The notes under the pieces are model-generated. The model worked only from the letters and a program-made list of their open reading frames with translations, was not told the DNA's origin and ran no database searches. A stretch of DNA of 9,532 nucleotides from an uncultured Clostridia bacterium (GTDB taxonomy: Bacteria; Bacillota; Clostridia; Christensenellales; Pumilibacteraceae). Position 1 is the first letter of the stretch. Every line of letters starts with the position of its first letter. Of this stretch, positions 5,875 through 9,532 are shown in pieces. The DNA lies in the NCBI GenBank assembly GCA_947385185.1, contig CANDJX010000060.1:1-9532 (forward strand), read 5' to 3'. The translations under genes and the position numbers were made by a program.

Positions 5875-6576
5875 ATGCAGTTTTCCAAGGAAGTAGAAAG
5901 AATGGTCTGCGTCGCCAAAGGACCGAAGCACGGTCCGGCGCCCATTCCCGAAGAGGGCAAGTGGGTACAGGCCTATAAGATCGAGGACATTAACGGCTAT
6001 ACGCACGGCATCGGTTGGTGCGCTCCCCAGCAGGGCGCGTGCAAACTCAGCCTGAACGTCAAGAACGGCGTTATCCGCGAGGCTCTCGTGGAAACGATAG
6101 GTTGCTCGGGCATGACGCATTCGGCGGCTATGGCTGGCGAGATCCTTCCCGGCAAGACCCTTCTCGAAGCGCTCAACACCGACCTTGTTTGCGACGCTAT
6201 CAACACCGCGATGCGCGAGCTGTTCTTACAGATCGTTTACGGCAGAACGCAGTCCGCTTTCTCGGAGGACGGACTCGTGATCGGCGCGGGACTTGAGGAC
6301 CTCGGCAAAGGCGAACGTTCCATGACGGGTACGATTTACGGCACGGAAACGAAGGGAGTACGTTATCTCGAGCTTACCGAGGGGTACATAACCAAAATGG
6401 CGCTCGATAAGGATAATCAGGTCATCGGTTACGAATATATCAAGCTCGGCGTTATGCTCGACAAGATCAAGGCGGGCATGAGCGCGGACGAGGCTCTCAA
6501 AGCCGCTACCGGACATTACGGACGGTTCACCAAGGAAGACGGGGTCTGCAAGTTCATCGATCCCCGCAAAGAATAA
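5875..6576 (+). CDS. IscU/NifU-like iron-sulfur scaffold-type protein
   Basis: The 233-residue protein has the cysteine layout of the IscU/NifU N-terminal fold: C49 (GIGWCAP, in the place of the usual GxGxCGD), C77 (GCSG) and C106 (DLVCDA), plus C12, C56 and C225. The fold is known for assembling and handing over Fe-S clusters. The altered first site (WCAP instead of CGD) and the extra C-terminal part of about 80 residues set it apart from housekeeping IscU, and I know it as a clostridial subfamily that travels with GGGtGRT proteins. The start at 5875 follows GGAGG (5863-5867) and lies after the promoter; a longer frame from 5794 has no ribosome binding site. The GGGtGRT gene begins 14 bases after its stop. 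Whether it truly carries a cluster, or serves another role such as an enzyme subunit, cannot be told from sequence. No IscS, SufB or SufC is present in the window. Confidence 0.85.
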   Translation: MQFSKEVERMVCVAKGPKHGPAPIPEEGKWVQAYKIEDINGYTHGIGWCAPQQGACKLSLNVKNGVIREALVETIGCSGMTHSAAMAGEILPGKTLLEALNTDLVCDAINTAMRELFLQIVYGRTQSAFSEDGLVIGAGLEDLGKGERSMTGTIYGTETKGVRYLELTEGYITKMALDKDNQVIGYEYIKLGVMLDKIKAGMSADEALKAATGHYGRFTKEDGVCKFIDPRKE

Positions 6577-6590
6577 GGAGGTTTGTAAAA

Positions 6591-7595
6591 ATGGCTGTTA
6601 CTTTTGAAGGTTACGAAAGAAGAGAGGCTAAAACCTCCGCGGTAATGAAGAAGTACGGGATCAAGGATTTCGACGACGCGCTCAAAATCTGCACGGACAA
6701 GGGCTTCAATCCTTATGAGATCACCCAGGGCATACAGAATATCTGTTTCGAAAACGCAAAGTGGGCGTACACGCTCGGTTGCGCGATCGCTATAAAGAAA
6801 GGTTGCACGAAAGCCGCGGACGCCGCGCGCGCTATAGGCGAGGGTTTGCAGGCGTTCTGCATTCCCGGTTCGGTTGCCGAACAGCGTAACGTCGGACTCG
6901 GTCACGGCAATCTCGCCGCCATGCTCCTCGAGGAGGAAACCGAATGCTTCTGCTTCCTCGCAGGACACGAGTCGTTCGCGGCTGCAGAGGGCGCGATAGG
7001 TATCGCAAAGAGCGCGAACAAGGTTCGTAAGACTCCGCTCCGCGTTATACTCAACGGTCTCGGCAAAGACGCCGCTATGATCATTTCGAGAATCAACGGC
7101 TTCACGTACGTTCAGACCAAAATGGATTATTTCAACGACAAAGTGGACGTCGTGAACGAAACCGCATATTCGAGCGGCGAGCGCGCAAAGGTGCGTTGCT
7201 ACGGCGCGGATGACGTGCGCGAGGGCGTCAAGATCATGTGGCTCGAGAAAGTCGGCGTTTCGATCACGGGTAACTCCACCAATCCGACCCGTTTCCAGCA
7301 TCCGGTCGCAGGCACGTATAAAAAGGAATGCGTCGAGAAAGGCGTCAAGTATTTCTCGGTCGCTTCGGGCGGCGGCACGGGCAGAACGCTTCACCCCGAC
7401 AATATGGCGGCGGGTCCCGCTTCGTACGGCATGACCGATACGATGGGCAGAATGCACTCCGACGCGCAGTTCGCAGGTTCGTCCTCCGTTCCCGCGCACG
7501 TCGAGATGATGGGACTTATCGGCATGGGCAACAACCCGATGGTCGGCGCTTCGGTATCGTGCGCCGTTGCGGTCGAAGAAGCAATGAGAAAATAA
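6591..7595 (+). CDS. GGGtGRT family protein
   Basis: The 334-residue protein carries the family-defining motif GGGTGRT at residues 260-266, within SVASGGGTGRTLHPDN, followed by a conserved glycine-rich end (GLIGMGNNPMVGA, 308-320). The family has no established biochemical function that I know of. Other visible landmarks are a GLGHGN loop (102-107) and several cysteines (C34, C52, C64, C72, C90, C119, C121, C203, C247, C324) that might bind a metal or cluster. No signal peptide or membrane segment is seen, so it is likely cytoplasmic. Its ribosome binding site AAGGAGG (6575-6581) overlaps the stop codon of the IscU-like gene, which points to coupled translation and roughly equal amounts, as for two parts of one complex. 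The unit ends at the terminator at 7617. Confidence 0.9.
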   Translation: MAVTFEGYERREAKTSAVMKKYGIKDFDDALKICTDKGFNPYEITQGIQNICFENAKWAYTLGCAIAIKKGCTKAADAARAIGEGLQAFCIPGSVAEQRNVGLGHGNLAAMLLEEETECFCFLAGHESFAAAEGAIGIAKSANKVRKTPLRVILNGLGKDAAMIISRINGFTYVQTKMDYFNDKVDVVNETAYSSGERAKVRCYGADDVREGVKIMWLEKVGVSITGNSTNPTRFQHPVAGTYKKECVEKGVKYFSVASGGGTGRTLHPDNMAAGPASYGMTDTMGRMHSDAQFAGSSSVPAHVEMMGLIGMGNNPMVGASVSCAVAVEEAMRK

Positions 7596-7616
7596 AAGAG
7601 TAAAATTTACTGCTTT

Positions 7617-7654
7617 AACGGGAACGTTCGCTTTTGCGAGCGTTCCCGTTTTTT
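7617..7654 (+). terminator. Rho-independent terminator of the IscU-like / GGGtGRT operon
   Basis: The stem pairs AACGGGAACGTTCGC (7617-7631) with GCGAGCGTTCCCGTT (7636-7650) around a TTTT loop: 15 bp with one G-U pair, followed by a run of T to 7654. Confidence 0.93.
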
Positions 7655-7735
7655 ATTTCGCACGGGATTTTAATGCCGGTTTAAGCATTGCGCGGTAACA
7701 TATAAACGAAAATATAACGGATAAAGAGGACGGAT

Positions 7736-8443
7736 ATGCAGCACGAAAACAAAGACGAACGGCTTATTACGGCGATGAATGATTTAAGGTCGGCGTTGTC
7801 GCACGAAATGGACGAGGCGGAAGAATCGGAAAAATTCATAGAAACTTTCCGCGATTTCAGACGGCATATGACGATGTACAGTTGCGCCATACGCGAGGTG
7901 CGCACGAAGTTCGAAGTGCTTAACGAGGAGCTTTCGGTGTCGAGTCAGCGCAATCCCATACAGGGAATATACAGCCGCGTCAAGTCGCCCGAAAGCATTT
8001 TCGGCAAGATGAAGCGCATAGGCTGTCCGTTCAGCGTAAAGTCCATGGTCGCGAATCTGAACGACATTGCGGGCATACGCATCATATGTCAGTATATAGA
8101 CGATATTTATACCGTTGCGGCTATGCTCGGCGGGCAGGACGATATTTCGGTTATCAATATCAAGGACTACATAAAATTCCCGAAGCCGAACGGGTATCGC
8201 AGTTTTCATATGATAGTAGAAGTGCCGGTATTTTTTTCCAACGAGAAAACGAACGTGCGCGTGGAAGTTCAGCTCCGCACCATAGCGATGGATTTCTGGG
8301 CGACGCTCGAGCACGGCATGAAATACAAAAAGGAAATAGAAAATTCGGCGGAGATCGTGTCCGAGCTTAAGGAATGCGCCGATCAGGTCTACGCGCTCGA
8401 TACGCGTATGCAGGCGCTTAAGGACAAGATACACAGGGCATGA
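7736..8443 (+). CDS. Small alarmone synthetase (RelA/SpoT-domain GTP pyrophosphokinase)
   Basis: The 235-residue protein is a single-domain (p)ppGpp synthetase of the RelQ/RelP type: it transfers pyrophosphate from ATP to GTP or GDP. Synthetase motifs in order are RVKSPESIFGKM (81-92), NDIAGIRIIC (109-118), the substrate-binding FPKPNGYRSFHM (148-159), EVQLRT (177-182) and AMDFWATLEHGMKYKK (184-199). There is no HD hydrolase domain and no TGS or ACT domain, so it can make but not degrade the alarmone. The N-terminal part (about 1-65) is charged and helical, and the C-terminal helix (about 200-235) is of the kind that mediates tetramer formation in RelQ. AAAGAGGA (7723-7730) precedes the ATG. 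A promoter is not clear: TATAAC (7713-7718) has only a weak TTGCGC at 19-bp spacing. RelQ and RelP cannot be told apart here, so no symbol is given. Confidence 0.92.
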   Translation: MQHENKDERLITAMNDLRSALSHEMDEAEESEKFIETFRDFRRHMTMYSCAIREVRTKFEVLNEELSVSSQRNPIQGIYSRVKSPESIFGKMKRIGCPFSVKSMVANLNDIAGIRIICQYIDDIYTVAAMLGGQDDISVINIKDYIKFPKPNGYRSFHMIVEVPVFFSNEKTNVRVEVQLRTIAMDFWATLEHGMKYKKEIENSAEIVSELKECADQVYALDTRMQALKDKIHRA

Positions 8444-8504
8444 TCGCGGCGAAACCCCGGCGGATTTTACAAGTTTATACAGAGTTGCCGATTTGTTTTT
8501 TATG

Positions 8505-8532
8505 TTGACAAACCGTTTTTCCGTGTTATAAT
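8505..8532 (+). promoter_or_regulatory. Sigma-A promoter of the LytTR two-component genes
   Basis: TTGACA (8505-8510) and TATAAT (8527-8532) are exact consensus hexamers with 16-bp spacing, and TGT directly before the -10 makes it an extended one. The leader would be about 25 bases. I found no convincing pair of LytTR-type direct repeats upstream, so autoregulation is not shown. Confidence 0.8.
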
Positions 8533-8563
8533 GTCGAAAACAGGGTAGGATTCGGAGGAAAAT

Positions 8564-9280
8564 ATGATAAGAGCGGCGATAGTGGAGGACGACGGCGAAG
8601 CCGCCGACCTTCTCGAGGGGTATATAAAACGTTACGGTGAAGAAAGCGGGGTCGTATTTTCGGTCGATAAGTTCGGCAACGCCATCACTTTCCTCGAAAG
8701 TTACGACGGTAATTTCGACATCGTATTCATGGATATAGAAATGGAAGACCTCGACGGCGTATCTGCGGCGAAGTTACTCAGAAAGCGGGATAAATCTATC
8801 ACGCTTATTTTCGTTACGAACATGGCGCAGTTCGCTATCAAGGGTTACGAGGTGGAAGCTCTCGATTTTATAGTCAAGCCGGTCAAGTATTACGATTTTG
8901 CGTTCAGGCTCAAAAAAGCGGTTTCGAGGTTGAACGCGAAAGAGGAACTGTATCTGCCTATAAGTATTGCGGGGGGGGGTGTCGCCAAACTTATAGTATC
9001 GCATATAAAGTACGTGGAAATCATGAAGCACCGGATCGTGTATCATACCGAGGACGGCGACTTCGAAACGTACGGCACTCTCAAAGACGTGGAAAGCAAA
9101 CTTCCGCCGCAGCATTTTTCGCGGTGTAACAGCTGTTACCTCGTCAATCTGAAATTCGTAGTTTCCGTACGCGATTATACGTGCGACGTGGCGGGCGAAA
9201 AGCTCAAGGTCAGTCAGCCGCGTAAAAAAGAATTTATGAAAGCGCTCGGCGATTATATAGGGGGCGGACTCGATGTTTGA
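8564..9280 (+). CDS. LytTR-family response regulator (AgrA/VirR/LytR type)
   Basis: The 238-residue protein has an N-terminal receiver domain (about 1-120) with the acidic pocket EDD (8-10), the phosphate-accepting aspartate D57 in FMDIEMEDLDG, T85 and K105 (DFIVKP). A LytTR DNA-binding domain follows (about 128-235), with IKYVEIMKHRIVYHT (148-162) and FSRCNSCYLVNLKFV (185-199), the latter matching the family's F-x-R-x-H-x-S-x-L-V-N element with an altered centre. Such regulators typically control quorum-sensing, bacteriocin or surface functions. GGAGG (8554-8558) sits 5 bases before the ATG. The next gene starts inside the last codons (8-base overlap), so the two are translationally coupled. 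A run of nine G (8971-8979) lies at codons 136-139, at the domain junction; the frame is open with nine, while one more or one fewer would remove the DNA-binding domain. Confidence 0.93.
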   Translation: MIRAAIVEDDGEAADLLEGYIKRYGEESGVVFSVDKFGNAITFLESYDGNFDIVFMDIEMEDLDGVSAAKLLRKRDKSITLIFVTNMAQFAIKGYEVEALDFIVKPVKYYDFAFRLKKAVSRLNAKEELYLPISIAGGGVAKLIVSHIKYVEIMKHRIVYHTEDGDFETYGTLKDVESKLPPQHFSRCNSCYLVNLKFVVSVRDYTCDVAGEKLKVSQPRKKEFMKALGDYIGGGLDV

Positions 9281-9489
9281 TTTTTCGTCGCCCCTTTTTT
9301 GGTACCGTCTTGTTTTTTTGGCGGAACTTATAGTCGCCGAGGCGTTTTTTACGTTTAAGTTGCGCCGCCGTCCGTATTTCGCGCTTCGCATCGCGCTTTC
9401 CGTCGTCGCCATTTACGGCGTGACTTTTCTTTTGCCTATCGTCGCGTACAATGCGTTCTACGTTTCGTTCATGTTTCTTCTTATGTTCG
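9273..9489 (+). CDS. Membrane protein, probably the sensor histidine kinase, 5' end only
   Basis: Only the first 72 codons are genomic; after 9489 the frame runs into adapter sequence, and the apparent ending IGRAHV is adapter-derived. The visible part holds hydrophobic stretches at about residues 9-26, 36-57 and 60-72, with a basic loop (KLRRRP, 29-34) between the first two. That is the pattern of the multi-pass N-terminal sensing domain of AgrC/VirS-like kinases of the GHKL type. The start overlaps the response regulator's stop by 8 bases (ATGTTTGA). Position and topology suggest the cognate kinase, but no kinase motif is present in the window, so this is inference from context. Confidence 0.6.
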
Positions 9490-9532
9490 AGATCGGAAGA
9501 GCACACGTCTGAACTCCAGTCACTTACAGGAA
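9490..9532. other. Illumina adapter and index (non-genomic)
   Basis: From 9490 the sequence begins AGATCGGAAGAGCACACGTC and continues through GAACTCCAGTCAC to 9523, which is the TruSeq read-2/index adapter. The last nine bases, TTACAGGAA, sit where an index read would be. This is sequencing-library DNA joined to the contig end. Nothing after 9489 should be annotated as biology; base 9490 (A) fits either side. Confidence 0.97.

Noticed and set aside
6516..7499. 327-codon open frame on the minus strand opposite the GGGtGRT gene
   Set aside because: It is a shadow of a strongly conserved gene; the composition is Arg/His-rich and no domain is visible.
8460..8504. LytTR binding repeats upstream of the response regulator
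   Set aside because: GTT-containing nonamers occur, but none fit the family consensus well and their spacing is about 11 bases rather than about two helical turns.

Overview
The window looks like one end of a metagenomic contig from an anaerobic Bacillota (Clostridia-type) bacterium. Support for this is the strong Shine-Dalgarno sites (AAGGAGG, GGAGG), near-consensus sigma-A promoters, rho-independent terminators, a LytTR-type two-component system, an InlB/GLUG-type surface protein, and the IscU-like plus GGGtGRT gene pair that I know mainly from clostridia. A narrower placement (for example an uncultured gut lineage) would be a guess. The left edge cuts a gene. The right edge is not genomic: the last 43 bases match the Illumina TruSeq read-2 adapter followed by nine index-like bases.

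Layout. Positions 1-1440 hold the 3' part of a surface/secreted protein with InlB-type repeats, a CxxC segment and GLUG-type repeats; its codon use is unlike the rest. Then come rsmI (1684-2493), a 321-base gap with no gene, a TetR-family regulator (2815-3402) with its own promoter, and dnaA only 5 bases downstream (3408-4751), so the two are probably co-transcribed. rpmE (4866-5078) has a perfect consensus promoter and a strong terminator. The stretch 5150-5530 holds a remnant of an InlB repeat and a bidirectional terminator. A 58-codon gene on the minus strand (5530-5706) encodes a Lys/Thr/Ser-rich protein with no acidic residues and a CxxC-type tail. It diverges, across a near-palindromic AT-rich dyad, from an operon of an IscU/NifU-like protein (5875-6576) and a GGGtGRT protein (6591-7595), which ends in a clear terminator. 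A small alarmone synthetase (7736-8443) follows, then a LytTR response regulator (8564-9280) overlapping by 8 bases the start of a membrane protein (9273-9489), probably its sensor kinase, which is cut by the adapter.

Functional themes. Most genes are core information and stress functions: rRNA methylation, replication initiation, a ribosomal protein and (p)ppGpp synthesis. The less ordinary parts are the tetR-dnaA pairing away from the usual dnaA neighbours, the lysine-rich mini-protein, the nine-G tract inside the response regulator, and the IscU-like/GGGtGRT pair of unknown role. I see no tRNA, rRNA, CRISPR array or insertion sequence. I see no certain new system; the best candidate for something undescribed is the mini-protein locus at 5530-5765.
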